NCBI GenBank assembly: GCA_001920415.1
Contig: MNJR01000071.1
Span: 1-38,379, forward strand
Source of the DNA: Acidobacteria bacterium 13_1_20CM_3_53_8
GTDB lineage: Bacteria > Acidobacteriota > Blastocatellia > Pyrinomonadales > Pyrinomonadaceae
Length of the DNA: 38,379 nt
Reading direction: 5' to 3'
Positions 8,809 to 16,818 of the stretch are shown here, piece after piece. A program made the translations under genes and the position numbers. The stretch's first letter is position 1. Each line of letters opens with the position of its first letter. Under the pieces are notes generated by a model, which saw nothing but the letters and a program-made list of their open reading frames with translations, made no database searches and was not told the origin of the DNA.

Positions 8809-9201
8809 ATGATGATCAGAGAAATAGTTCAAACCTTGAAAGAGTTCAATTGGCGACAATGGCTGGTGCTCGCCGCCTTCCTCTTCATCATAGGATTTAC
8901 AGGGCATCGCGCTTATCTCTTCGCGCGCGACGCCATTTATTGGCACTACCATCAGGATGAGCAGATTCGCGGGTGGATGAATGTTGACTATGTGGCGCAC
9001 TCTTATCGTGTGCCTCCTCATGTTCTTTATCAAGCGCTTGATCTTCCGCACAGGCCGCCGGACAGGCGACCCTTGAGCGAGATAGCGCGAGAGCAGCATC
9101 GTTCGATGGACGAAGTCAGGGCGATACTGCAAGACGCTATTATTCACGCTCGACCGCCGTACCCGCCTCCTCCTCCACCGGATAAGGGAGGGCCGCCGTG
9201 A
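8809..9201 (+). CDS. Small single-pass membrane protein with proline-rich tail, unknown function
   Basis: A 130-residue protein with a hydrophobic helix at about residues 18-37 (QWLVLAAFLFIIGFTGHRAY). A soluble domain follows: a region with RVPPHVLYQALDLP, and IAREQHRSMDEVRAILQDAI, which resembles a short helix-turn-helix-like or coiled segment. The C-terminus is a Pro-rich tail (PPYPPPPPPDKGG). No enzyme motif is visible. The stop overlaps the next gene's GTG by four bases, so it is translationally coupled to the DedA protein, and partnership with it is likely. A second ATG one codon in (8812) is equally possible as start. Confidence 0.7.
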   Translation: MMIREIVQTLKEFNWRQWLVLAAFLFIIGFTGHRAYLFARDAIYWHYHQDEQIRGWMNVDYVAHSYRVPPHVLYQALDLPHRPPDRRPLSEIAREQHRSMDEVRAILQDAIIHARPPYPPPPPPDKGGPP

Positions 9202-9848
9202 CAGAACAACTTTTAGGGTTGCTCTCGACCTATGGCTTGCCTGCGCTCTTTATCATCTTGACCATAGCCTCTGCGGGCATGCCCTTCCCCGTCACGCTGT
9301 TGCTGATTATCTCTGGCTCTTTCGCCGCGCAGGGCGAGTTGGTCTTATGGAAAGTGCTGGTTGTGTGCAGCGCGGGCGCGGTCGCCGGTGACCAGATTGG
9401 TTACTGGCTAGGTCGCTGGGGCGGTCGTAAACTCGTTCATCGCCTTGCGGAACGTTTCGGCGGCGTGGAAATGATTATGCGCGCCGAAGCATTTAACAAA
9501 CGTTGGGGCAGCGTGGCGGTTTTCTTGAGCCGTTGGCTGGTGACGCCGCTCGGCCCGTGGCTCAACCTGACGAGCGGCATCTCCAAGTATTCGTGGCCTC
9601 GTTTTCTTTTCTGGGACGTGTCGGGCGAAGTGCTGTGGGTCGTGCTCTACGCGGGTCTTGGCTACATCTTCAACGACCGCGTGGGGGCATTGGCCGATCT
9701 GTTAGGCAACCTTACATGGGTAATAGTCGGCGTCATAGCGGCGGGTATACTGGGGTGGAAACTGCTTCAGTATTTTCGCGGTGGCGGCGAGTCGTCGGAG
9801 AAAACAAAGGTTGCGACAGAGGCTTACTCAACCGCGACTGAGGGTTGA
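9198..9848 (+). CDS. DedA family (SNARE-associated/VTT domain) membrane protein
   Basis: A 216-residue multi-pass inner-membrane protein. It shows the N-terminal re-entrant segment (SAGMPFPVTLLLIISG), GDQIGYWLGRWGGR, and the DedA signature around FLSRWLVTPLGPWLNLTSGISKYSW with conserved Arg and Gly/Pro. DedA proteins are implicated in undecaprenyl-phosphate or phospholipid flipping across the membrane and in envelope stress tolerance. The GTG start lies in a GTGA overlap with the preceding gene. It is the last gene of the kinase/regulator operon, which supports an envelope-related role for the whole unit. The C-terminal ~25 residues are hydrophilic and variable. Confidence 0.88.
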   Translation: MTEQLLGLLSTYGLPALFIILTIASAGMPFPVTLLLIISGSFAAQGELVLWKVLVVCSAGAVAGDQIGYWLGRWGGRKLVHRLAERFGGVEMIMRAEAFNKRWGSVAVFLSRWLVTPLGPWLNLTSGISKYSWPRFLFWDVSGEVLWVVLYAGLGYIFNDRVGALADLLGNLTWVIVGVIAAGILGWKLLQYFRGGGESSEKTKVATEAYSTATEG

Positions 9849-9850
9849 GT
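9826..9850 (+). terminator. Weak hairpin at end of DedA gene
   Basis: ACTCAACC (9826-9833) pairs with GGTTGAGT (9843-9850) across a nine-base loop and covers the stop codon. No T-run follows, so termination here is only possible, not shown. The opposing DUF4097 gene ends at 9935. Confidence 0.3.
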
Positions 9851-9934
9851 TGCAAGAAAATGTTATAAGCGCAAGCTGCGGCAGCCGCCAACTTTTTGGC
9901 ATTCCTCTCTTGCTAATCTGCTTTCTCACTTCTT

Positions 9935-11230
9935 TCAATTACAACTTGACATTGCATTCGGCGCGACACGGCTGAGTTTGACCAATCCTTCAAAAGAATC
10001 GAGCGTTATTTGCGCGCGCCCGTCGCCGAAGCGACCGACTGTGCGGTGGTTGAGTGCGCCGCTTTCAGACGACTGTTTGATTTTCAACGGGAAATCGTTC
10101 TCAATAGTCCCACGATAAGTCGAAAGAGCGGCGGTGAATCCCTGATTATTGGCTGGCAAGGTCATCTCTACGCTACCCGACATTGATTTCAAATAGTAGC
10201 GCCCGTCCTGCCGGACTGCGCCCGTGAAGTGAACGCTGCTGTTCGCGGCGTTCGCGTCAACGTCGCCGCCAACTCTTACAAGCTCTATTGGCCCATCTGT
10301 GTTAGCCACGTCAACTCGACCGCGCGCGCACCTGATTTCGATTGCTCCATTGATTGAAAGAGCGCGCACGTCTGCGCCCGCGTTCTTCACGCGAATGCTC
10401 CCGCTCGTTGTAACCACGTCAACGAGGCCGCTCGCCTGCTCGACCTGTACGTTGCCGCTGCGCGTGCGCACCTCGACCGCTCCTACCTGCTTCAAGACGA
10501 TTGAGCTTCGGTCGCCGCTTATAGTGAGCGGCGTCGTTATGCCCGTCACCTCAACGTCGCTTCGCACTACTTTAATCACGTCAATCTCCGTGTTGCGCGG
10601 CAGTTTTACTTCCAGATGAATTTCAAACGGACGCGACAGCGCCATAGACATCTGTGCGGGCAGCGCGGGCGTTGGAACTGGTGTTGGCGAAGGTTGCGGA
10701 GTCGGCGTCGTGTTTGGAGTAGGTGGCATGTTGCTCGCGGGCGGCATTTGAGGCAATTCGAAAGAGCGCATCTCACGCTCTTCGCGTCGCTCCTGCCTCT
10801 CTGCGCGACGCGCTTCCATAGCCTCACGCCGTATCTCTGCTCCTTCGCGCCGCATTTCGAGCATGTCTGACTGTAGGCTGTCACTGTCCGCGTAATCTGC
10901 TTTTAGGGCTAGTACAGTTCCAGACGAAGTGCTATCTGTCCAGACTCTGACCATCTCCGTTCCGCGCTCGCTCACGGCGATCGCCTCTATTGTGTCACCG
11001 TCCCAGCCCGTTACGGTGATGCGCCCCGTCGTGCGGTTTCCTAGAAACACTTTGTTGCCTCGCTCAATCCGCACGCGGACTCGACCAGACGAATCACGCT
11101 CGACGACCGGGGCATCAGTCGCAGCAGTAGTTTGCGCTACAGCGTTTTGCCGCGCCGTTGTATTCATTTGCGCCAACCAGCAAATAGAGCAGAGCGAGAT
11201 TAAGAATATTTTCAAAACTCTTTTATTCAT
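9935..11230 (-). CDS. Secreted DUF4097-type beta-repeat protein
   Basis: A 431-residue protein with an N-terminal signal peptide (KIFLISLCSICWLAQM). A charged Arg/Glu-rich helix (about 120-160), a Pro/Thr-rich spacer, and a C-terminal beta-helical repeat domain follow. Repeats such as VEVRTRSGNVQVEQASG, VDVVTTSGSIRVKNAG and VDVANTDGPIELVRVGG are typical of DUF4097 'putative adhesin' domains. The start at 11230 was chosen for spacing to AAGAGAG; ATG 11236 abuts that site. It is the last gene of the sigma/anti-sigma operon, and such proteins often accompany ECF systems in Acidobacteriota. Its role is likely extracytoplasmic but unknown. Confidence 0.82.
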   Translation of the reverse strand: MNKRVLKIFLISLCSICWLAQMNTTARQNAVAQTTAATDAPVVERDSSGRVRVRIERGNKVFLGNRTTGRITVTGWDGDTIEAIAVSERGTEMVRVWTDSTSSGTVLALKADYADSDSLQSDMLEMRREGAEIRREAMEARRAERQERREEREMRSFELPQMPPASNMPPTPNTTPTPQPSPTPVPTPALPAQMSMALSRPFEIHLEVKLPRNTEIDVIKVVRSDVEVTGITTPLTISGDRSSIVLKQVGAVEVRTRSGNVQVEQASGLVDVVTTSGSIRVKNAGADVRALSINGAIEIRCARGRVDVANTDGPIELVRVGGDVDANAANSSVHFTGAVRQDGRYYLKSMSGSVEMTLPANNQGFTAALSTYRGTIENDFPLKIKQSSESGALNHRTVGRFGDGRAQITLDSFEGLVKLSRVAPNAMSSCN

Positions 11231-11267
11231 ACTCATCTCTCTTAACGTCAAGCAATTTTCGTCAAAC

Positions 11268-12167
11268 TCAATAGCCGCCAATCTCTCTCAAAACTTCCAC
11301 CTTTTTCGCGTAAGCCGTGAGCATGTATTGCACTGCGACAGGGTCTTCGGGGTGCTCTCGTACGGCGCGGCGTGTGCCCACGATGGTGCGATCAATCGCT
11401 GCTAGAGTTTGATCGAAGCGAGCCAAAGTTTCTGGGTCAAGCTGCCTGCGGCGGCGATTAACGTCACGTGATAGTAGCTGAATAGCCGCAACGTATTTCT
11501 GCTCCGCTTCGCGCACAAGTTCGTCCGGTGTGCGCGCGCGATGAGCGACCCTTTGCGACGCACGAGCAGCATTCCTAGACGCGAGATTCGCCGTCTCGTT
11601 GCCACCGGCTCGTTCATTACGTCTCTGTTTCTTAAGAACACTTTTGGCACTCTGATTTCTGTTCCCTTCCTCCTCATCCTGTCGTGCCTCATTTGGCGCG
11701 GACGCCGCTTCCGATGCCGCGCCGCTCTGTTGGACAGCCGCCTCCTCGCGCGATGGTTCGACTGCGGCTGGCTCGCGAACTGCAACCATCGAAGGCGCGC
11801 TCATGTATCTCATTACACCGATGGTCACGATGATGGCTATGAATATGAGGGCGGCTGTGAGTGGAAGACTGAAGCGCGCAGTGCTGAAAAGTGAAATGAG
11901 CTTTTCGCGCAGTCGTTCCTGTTTTTTGTAGCCTTGCTCCCAACGCTCTTCCGCCAGCGCCTTGCGCACGCCAGCCCACAGCGCTGGTGTCACCTCCACT
12001 TCGTGCTTGTAACGCGAATAGATTTCCTGCTCGTCAATCAACTCGCTGTGTGCTGCGGCGCAACGAGAGCACGATGCAAGATGGGCGGCAACTCTTCCGG
12101 CCAACTCCTTTTGCAACTCGCCGTCAAAATATTCTTCGAGCCTCGTCAGGCAATCTTCACACTTCAT
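11268..12167 (-). CDS. Anti-sigma factor with N-terminal zinc finger (zf-HC2)
   Basis: A 299-residue membrane protein. An N-terminal putative zinc-finger domain (CEDCLTRLEEYFDGEL and HLASCSRC, the H-x3-C-x2-C motif of ZAS-type anti-sigma factors) is cytoplasmic. One TM helix lies at about residues 100-120 (LPLTAALIFIAIIVTIGVM). An Ala/Glu/Arg-rich periplasmic region with a possible coiled coil follows. It should hold the adjacent sigma factor inactive. ATG 12167 follows GGAGG, and the gene overlaps the sigma stop by 11 bases, typical of translationally coupled sigma/anti-sigma pairs. A longer frame from 12218 lies within the sigma gene and was not used. Confidence 0.85.
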   Translation of the reverse strand: MKCEDCLTRLEEYFDGELQKELAGRVAAHLASCSRCAAAHSELIDEQEIYSRYKHEVEVTPALWAGVRKALAEERWEQGYKKQERLREKLISLFSTARFSLPLTAALIFIAIIVTIGVMRYMSAPSMVAVREPAAVEPSREEAAVQQSGAASEAASAPNEARQDEEEGNRNQSAKSVLKKQRRNERAGGNETANLASRNAARASQRVAHRARTPDELVREAEQKYVAAIQLLSRDVNRRRRQLDPETLARFDQTLAAIDRTIVGTRRAVREHPEDPVAVQYMLTAYAKKVEVLREIGGY

Positions 12168-12723
12168 GGCCTGCCTCCAGGTACGGGCGTATGCGGCGTC
12201 GCATCTCTGCGCGGGCACGGTGCAAATCTGTCTTTAGCTTGGCGATTGTGAAGCCAGTGATCGCGGCTATCTCATCATAGCTCTTATGGTGAAATATCTT
12301 CAGAATGAAAACCAAGCGTTTGTCCTCGTCCAGACTCTGAAGCGCCGCGCGCATAACCCGCTGCAACTCTTTGTCGAGCAGTATGCCAGCAGGCGAAGGC
12401 TGATTATCGCTCATCGCCAAAACTCGCTCGTCGTCAATAAGCGTTTCGCGCTCTCGTCTTGGGTGAGAGCGAAGCGATTCTCGCGCGACGTTCTTCGCTA
12501 TGCCGAAGAGCCACACGCCGAAGCGACGCTCGTCGCGCAGCGCGCTCAAGTTTTTATAGGCTCGCACGAAAGTCTCTTGCGTTAACTCTTCGGCAAGCGC
12601 GCGTTCCCCCACCATATCGTAGATGAATGCGAGCAGGGGGCGAGCGTACCGCTCGAAGATCATGCGGAAGGCATCTTCGTCGCCACGGCGTGCGCGCACA
12701 ACAAGAGAATCGGAACCGCTCAT
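12157..12723 (-). CDS. ECF-family RNA polymerase sigma factor
   Basis: About 188 residues. Region 2 (AFRMIFERYARPLLAFIYDMVG, then AEELTQETFVRAYKNL and WLFGIAKNVARE) and region 4 (DKRLVFILKIFHHKSYDEIAAITGF, then KTDLHRARAEMRR) are both recognisable as an ECF sigma-70 protein. It would redirect RNA polymerase on release from the zinc-finger anti-sigma factor encoded directly downstream. ATG 12723 with GGAG five bases upstream gives the usual ECF length. In-frame starts at 12792 (ATG touching GGGAGGA) and 12801 (TTG) would add 23-26 residues without family similarity. No autoregulatory promoter could be identified upstream. Confidence 0.9.
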   Translation of the reverse strand: MSGSDSLVVRARRGDEDAFRMIFERYARPLLAFIYDMVGERALAEELTQETFVRAYKNLSALRDERRFGVWLFGIAKNVARESLRSHPRRERETLIDDERVLAMSDNQPSPAGILLDKELQRVMRAALQSLDEDKRLVFILKIFHHKSYDEIAAITGFTIAKLKTDLHRARAEMRRRIRPYLEAGHEV

Positions 12724-12812
12724 GGTAGCTCCGTCACACACGTCCGGCTCTCTCGCCAGCCGCAACACATCCATCGTCAGCCGCTCTGACATTCCTCCCA
12801 AGTTAAAACAGA

Positions 12813-13017
12813 TTTAGAGACCATTTCAAAACCCCTTAGCGTTCTTCTTAGCGTCTTAGCGAGCTTAAGCATTTCCCTTTGCGCCTTTGCGTGAAACTCC
12901 AACTCGCATCAATCATGAGCTTTAATAGAATTGAGGTTTCTCGCAAAGGCGCAAAGATAAGAGCAAAGCTCGCAAAGAGTTGGGCAGCTGCTACAGGTTC
13001 GGAAACGCGCTTTTAGA
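12813..13017. repeat. CTTTGCGCCTTTGCG palindromic element, copy 1
   Basis: A roughly 205-bp inverted repeat. Ends are TTAGAGACCATTTCAAAA and a partly matching CGCGCTTTTAGA. Inner arms are CTTTGCGCCTTTGCGTGA and TCGCAAAGGCGCAAAG, separated by a TGAGCTTTAATAGAATT-type loop. Copies 2 and 3 lie at 24.2 and 26.0 kb. It fills the gap between the TPR gene end and the sigma gene start and encodes nothing. Confidence 0.7.
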
Positions 13018-13027
13018 CTGCAATCAT

Positions 13028-13906
13028 CTACCTGCCGCGCAAATCCAGAATCAAGCCTCCGTAGATTCCTCCGTAAAGCTCTCTAGCCAGTATTGGGTCT
13101 AGGCGCTTGAGCATGTTGTACTCTTCGAGCGCGCGCTCCCTTCGATTGAGCGCGAGACTGAGCATCGCTAGGTTGTAGCGCGCGTCCGAATAATTGGGAT
13201 TTATCCGAACTGCTTCCAGAAAAGAGTCGAACGCCTTACTGCGCTGGCCTAACCTGTAATAGGCCACGCCCAAACTGTTGCGCGCTTGCGCGTCCCCTAG
13301 GCTTAACTGAATCACACGCTTCAACTCTTCGACTGCCTCTGCCAATCGCGCAGTCTCGGCGTAGACCAATGCCATGTTTTTGTGCGCCTCTACAAAGGTG
13401 GGCGCGAGGTGAACTGCCTCCTGACAATAAGTATCGGCTGCGCTCGCGCGTCCCATTTCAAGATATACAGCGCAGAGGTCGTTGTGCGCCATTGCGTAAC
13501 GAGGTTGCAGTTTGATGGCTCTTTTGAGCGAATCAACAGCCTCCGCTAATCTGCCTAGCCTGTAATACTCGTCACCCAGATTGCGGTGCGCCGCCGCTAG
13601 ATTTGGATTCAAACTTATAGCTTGACTGAAAGCTTCAATGGCTTGTGCGTGCCGATTGATTCGCGCGCAAGCTGCGCCCAGATCGTTAAAGGCCTCTGCG
13701 TAACCGGGTCGCAAACCGATGGCTTGTCTAAAAGCTTCTACGGCCTCCTCGTAGCGTTCAGATTGGAAAAGCTCTATGCCACGGTTGCGATAACGTGTTG
13801 ATGCTTCTGCCTGATTAGCGCCGCTTTGCCCCGCAGTCCACTTCGCCAGAGAAAAGCTCACCGCCAGGGCTAGAACCATCACGGCAATTTTCGCTGCTCC
13901 TATCAT
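13028..13906 (-). CDS. Tetratricopeptide repeat protein with signal peptide
   Basis: A 292-residue protein. A signal peptide or anchor (IAVMVLALAVSFSLA) is followed by about seven consecutive 34-residue TPR units from residue ~38 to ~275, with clear W/L-G-Y-A-F-A-P-type periodicity (for example AEAFNDLGAACARINRHAQA and AAAHRNLGDEYYRLGRLAEA). TPR arrays make protein-protein contacts; no enzymatic domain is present. It is probably periplasmic. The start at 13906 follows AAGGGGTGAG. It stands apart from its neighbours, with a repeat element downstream and a 127-bp gap upstream. Its binding partner is unknown. Confidence 0.85.
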   Translation of the reverse strand: MIGAAKIAVMVLALAVSFSLAKWTAGQSGANQAEASTRYRNRGIELFQSERYEEAVEAFRQAIGLRPGYAEAFNDLGAACARINRHAQAIEAFSQAISLNPNLAAAHRNLGDEYYRLGRLAEAVDSLKRAIKLQPRYAMAHNDLCAVYLEMGRASAADTYCQEAVHLAPTFVEAHKNMALVYAETARLAEAVEELKRVIQLSLGDAQARNSLGVAYYRLGQRSKAFDSFLEAVRINPNYSDARYNLAMLSLALNRRERALEEYNMLKRLDPILARELYGGIYGGLILDLRGR

Positions 13907-14033
13907 CGCTCACCCCTTCGGCCATGCGACGCCTCCTGCATAGTTAGTGGCGCGAGCAATGAAAAGGTTTCAGCTTTTCTAGAAAAATTTAGGGAAGATG
14001 GTGGAAGGGCGACCGCGAGTTAGGCATTTGACG

Positions 14034-15173
14034 TTACAGCAGCAGCGTCTCTACACGATGTGCGTGAACCATCTCTTCACACGGTGACCACGCGAAGACC
14101 GTGAAGCGACCGTCTTGTGACGCCACCAGCGCGATGGAGTCACGCTGATCCTGTACGAACTGCGCAGCAGATAGATGCCGGGTTCCGCCAAATTGTACTG
14201 GATGGACGATTGAGGCCACGCCACCAACAATCGGCTCCGTCACGACCACCTGTTCAATCTGTGCGCCACCATCGCGCCGACCGATCTTCGCGCCGAACGC
14301 GAGCAACTCATACTGACTGCTTATCACGGTTGCGCCGTCCACTGCGGTCAGGCCAGCAATAGCTTCAACAGCATCAAGTAGCGCCTCCTGCCACAGACGC
14401 CTGTTCCTCATCTCCTCGCCCTGTCGCATAAGATCGGCTAGTTCGGAGTATGGAGGTGCGACAGAGTATGCGATGGGATGCACGATTGACTCCTGCCACG
14501 CTTCAGAGCCTTGTGGAACGACCAGGAGGCTTCCGCCTCTACTGTGCGCGCGCATGGAGGCGGCCAATTGTATGAGCACGTTCACAGAGTCTGAATCGGA
14601 GTCAGGCGAACCGAAGTCGAGTAGCGACGTAAGAAGGGCAGGGCAATCGGGCAGGCTCGCGCCCTCTTCGTCCACCACCTTGATCTGGTCGCCTTTGAGC
14701 ACTACTACGTTGACGAACTTGCTTGGCTCCTGGCCTCTGCGGTACTTGACGACCAGCAGTCCGGGTTCGATAACTTCCAACACTAAGCAGAGCTTAGGAA
14801 TAGTGCGCGTGGTTCCCCACACGCTCAGTTGGTCTAGGTCGCGCCAGATGCCCAGATGTATACCGGGGCGCTCCACGGCAGGCGCGAGTCTGGATAAGGT
14901 TGTAGGGGTGAGCGGAAGAACATGCTCGAACAAGAGCGGCTGCCCGGCCTGATTGGGCGGCAGATATGCTAGCGATATCTTCGGCGAGTAACCTTCTTCG
15001 CGCCGTAGGCTAGCCCAGAACGCAGCATCTATGATCGCTTCTATTGCTTGAGCGTCTGGTTGTGGTGCCAGTTCTTGCTGTATGTGCCGTCGCACCTCTG
15101 CGCGATAGCGATTGAAGTGTGCCTGCACAGTTGCGGCTACCGCACGGGCAGCAGGGTATGAGGGTTCTGTCAT
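14034..15173 (-). CDS. DACNV sensor plus divergent DisA_N (diadenylate cyclase-like) domain protein
   Basis: A 379-residue soluble protein. The N-terminal ~240 residues resemble the DACNV 'probable sensor' domain, and the C-terminal ~115 resemble the DisA_N/DAC fold that makes cyclic di-AMP. Two DAC hallmarks are visible: D279-G280-A281 (VDGATVISS) and a GTRH motif at 330-333, followed by DSIALVASQDGRFTVFAW. The third residue of the usual RHR is Leu334, so catalysis is uncertain. DACNV proteins have been proposed as nucleotide cyclases with attached sensors; my family call rests on motif recall, not a search. It is a single gene, leftward, with GAGG about 12 bases before ATG 15173. Confidence 0.6.
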   Translation of the reverse strand: MTEPSYPAARAVAATVQAHFNRYRAEVRRHIQQELAPQPDAQAIEAIIDAAFWASLRREEGYSPKISLAYLPPNQAGQPLLFEHVLPLTPTTLSRLAPAVERPGIHLGIWRDLDQLSVWGTTRTIPKLCLVLEVIEPGLLVVKYRRGQEPSKFVNVVVLKGDQIKVVDEEGASLPDCPALLTSLLDFGSPDSDSDSVNVLIQLAASMRAHSRGGSLLVVPQGSEAWQESIVHPIAYSVAPPYSELADLMRQGEEMRNRRLWQEALLDAVEAIAGLTAVDGATVISSQYELLAFGAKIGRRDGGAQIEQVVVTEPIVGGVASIVHPVQFGGTRHLSAAQFVQDQRDSIALVASQDGRFTVFAWSPCEEMVHAHRVETLLL

Positions 15174-15385
15174 AGCTTAATGACCTCGATCATTTCGGTA
15201 CGTAGTAGCTGGCTGACTACTCATTTAACATAAGGCCAGCCGCTAGATGCTGTTAAAATAATCCTTTTCGCCTATTGAGCGATAGGCGCGCGAGCTGGTT
15301 AACTCGATTGCGCGTACAGGTAAACCGAAGAAGAGACATGTAAGTTGATGTCCTTATATTCATCAAGGAAAGTGAGCAAGAGCTT

Positions 15386-15919
15386 ATGTGTTCAGTTATA
15401 ACTCATCCGGTTGTCCCACTGGCGCTTTCCGTCTTCCTGCCTGAAGGAACTTCCTCGTCCGCGTTACTCATTGCCGGAGCCGTCTGCTCTGTTATCCCAG
15501 ACCTGGACGTGATCGGCTTCAGCTTCGGCATAAGCTACGGCGACATGCTGGGTCACCGCGGCCTCAGCCACTCTATATCCTTTGCTGTAGTCCTTGCCAC
15601 GCTGCTCACCTTAACACTGTTCCGCGATGCTCACGCCAATCATTTCGTAGTCTTCCTATTCTTATTCTTATCAACTTTATCGCATCCACTGTTGGACGCG
15701 CTAACGAACGGCGGGCTGGGCGTGGCTCTATTTGCCCCGTTCAGCAACGAGAGGTATTTCTTTCCATGGAGGCCTATAGAGGTATCACCGATAGGAGTAG
15801 GCAGTTTCCTCTCAGCAAGAGGATTGCAAGTGCTGTGGAGTGAGTTTAAATGGGTATGGCTGCCTTCGTCTGTAGTATTTGCCGTAGGACAGATTATTCG
15901 GCGCTATGTCTATTCATAG
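15386..15919 (+). CDS. YdjM-like membrane-bound metal-dependent hydrolase
   Basis: A 177-residue multi-pass membrane protein of the YdjM/YfhO-like family of predicted inner-membrane metal-dependent hydrolases (PF04307 type). The family metal-binding pattern is visible: an N-terminal THPVVPLAL, D-L-D in IPDLDVIGF, HRGLSHS near residue 57, and SHPLLDALTNGG near 102. It has about four to five hydrophobic helices. Substrate is unknown; homologues are often LexA-regulated or phospholipase-like in annotation. A purine-rich AAGGAAAG lies about 15 bases upstream of ATG 15386. It is divergent from the DACNV gene, with a 212-bp gap between them. Confidence 0.78.
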   Translation: MCSVITHPVVPLALSVFLPEGTSSSALLIAGAVCSVIPDLDVIGFSFGISYGDMLGHRGLSHSISFAVVLATLLTLTLFRDAHANHFVVFLFLFLSTLSHPLLDALTNGGLGVALFAPFSNERYFFPWRPIEVSPIGVGSFLSARGLQVLWSEFKWVWLPSSVVFAVGQIIRRYVYS

Positions 15920-16043
15920 ACGGTCTGCAAGATTATCAATGGATAGCCGCCAGAGTAAAAAGTCTAGTGGAAAGCTTCCGGTAGATAGGTCTTCGAGAAG
16001 TTTTGCTTTAAACGCCCGCGCTCGGTCTTTCCCTGTAGATCAA

Positions 16044-16424
16044 TTATCTCTTACTGCGCCATTTAGTCTTACTTTGATGATGCGCCTGCTTTAGAGCTGG
16101 GCCGAGTCTTGCCTCCACAGCCTCACGTATCTCATCAGCATGATCATCTGTCAGCCGAGGCTTTCTTGAACGGGCGGTTTCCGCCTGCGTAGATAGGAGC
16201 GCTTTCAACAGGGAGGAGCTATTCTTATTGGCCTCTAAGGAGAACGGCTTGCATTTCTGACAATGCGGTAATAGGCGCATCTGGCCGAGCATGTGACGGG
16301 TGAAGAGACCCCCTTCAGGAATCTCATCACCACACGCCGCACAGAGTAGTGTCCTAAGAGCGCGGTAGACAGGCTCATTACCTTCGATGGTATGACCAAC
16401 TATCTCACTGATGCCCTTCTTCAT
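16044..16424 (-). CDS. Small zinc-ribbon-like protein, unknown function
   Basis: A 126-residue hydrophilic protein. Residues 28-60 hold two CxxC pairs, CAACGDEIPEGG and CQKC, with an intervening HMLGQMRLLPHC, consistent with a treble-clef or zinc-ribbon fold. The rest is charged and ends in a basic tail (HHQSKTKWRSKR) that could contact nucleic acid. No strong Shine-Dalgarno is visible before ATG 16424. The Cys spacing and lack of low-complexity shadow features support a real gene, but function is unknown. Confidence 0.5.
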   Translation of the reverse strand: MKKGISEIVGHTIEGNEPVYRALRTLLCAACGDEIPEGGLFTRHMLGQMRLLPHCQKCKPFSLEANKNSSSLLKALLSTQAETARSRKPRLTDDHADEIREAVEARLGPALKQAHHQSKTKWRSKR

Positions 16425-16818
16425 TTAACCAGGTAAGGTATCATGCCATGTCTGATAGCGGAATTCTAAAATAGGCATGTATCAAGATGCCATAGACTAT
16501 TGGCTCAGGAGTCATCACTTGTCTCGCTACTCTGATAGAATGCGCGGACAATCATGACAAAAGCAAAATTCTCCTCCTGCTCGTACTCTTCTTCGCTTCA
16601 TCTGATTATCAGCGAGTAGAAGCGTAGCACGAGTCCGACTAACAATATCGGCGTCTTGCCCATTTCTTGCATTAGAGACTAAGTTCTTGCCTTTTAGAAA
16701 GTTGCGATAGTATTATCAACCTCGACACGCGTTATTCATCTATGGGCTAGAGTCATGTTGGAGTCTTCTATTCCAACGACGGTTTAACTTACCTTGTTCT
16801 CACACTAACAGGAGATTA
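16425..16818. other. Intergenic region upstream of the ferritin-like/MNIO cluster
   Basis: About 390 bases with no gene. Apart from the candidate promoter at 16687-16716 I see no repeat, operator or hairpin of note. Confidence 0.5.
16687..16716 (+). promoter_or_regulatory. Candidate sigma-70 promoter for the ferritin-like/MNIO operon
   Basis: TTGCCT (16687-16692) and TATTAT (16711-16716) are separated by 18 bases, about 100 bases before the ATG at 16819. This is only a sequence match to the consensus; such matches occur by chance in AT-rich gaps. Confidence 0.35.

Noticed and set aside
9935-15173. Sigma, TPR and DACNV genes as one leftward operon
   Set aside because: A repeat element separates TPR from sigma, and a 127-bp gap separates DACNV from TPR; only the sigma/anti-sigma/DUF4097 trio is tightly packed.
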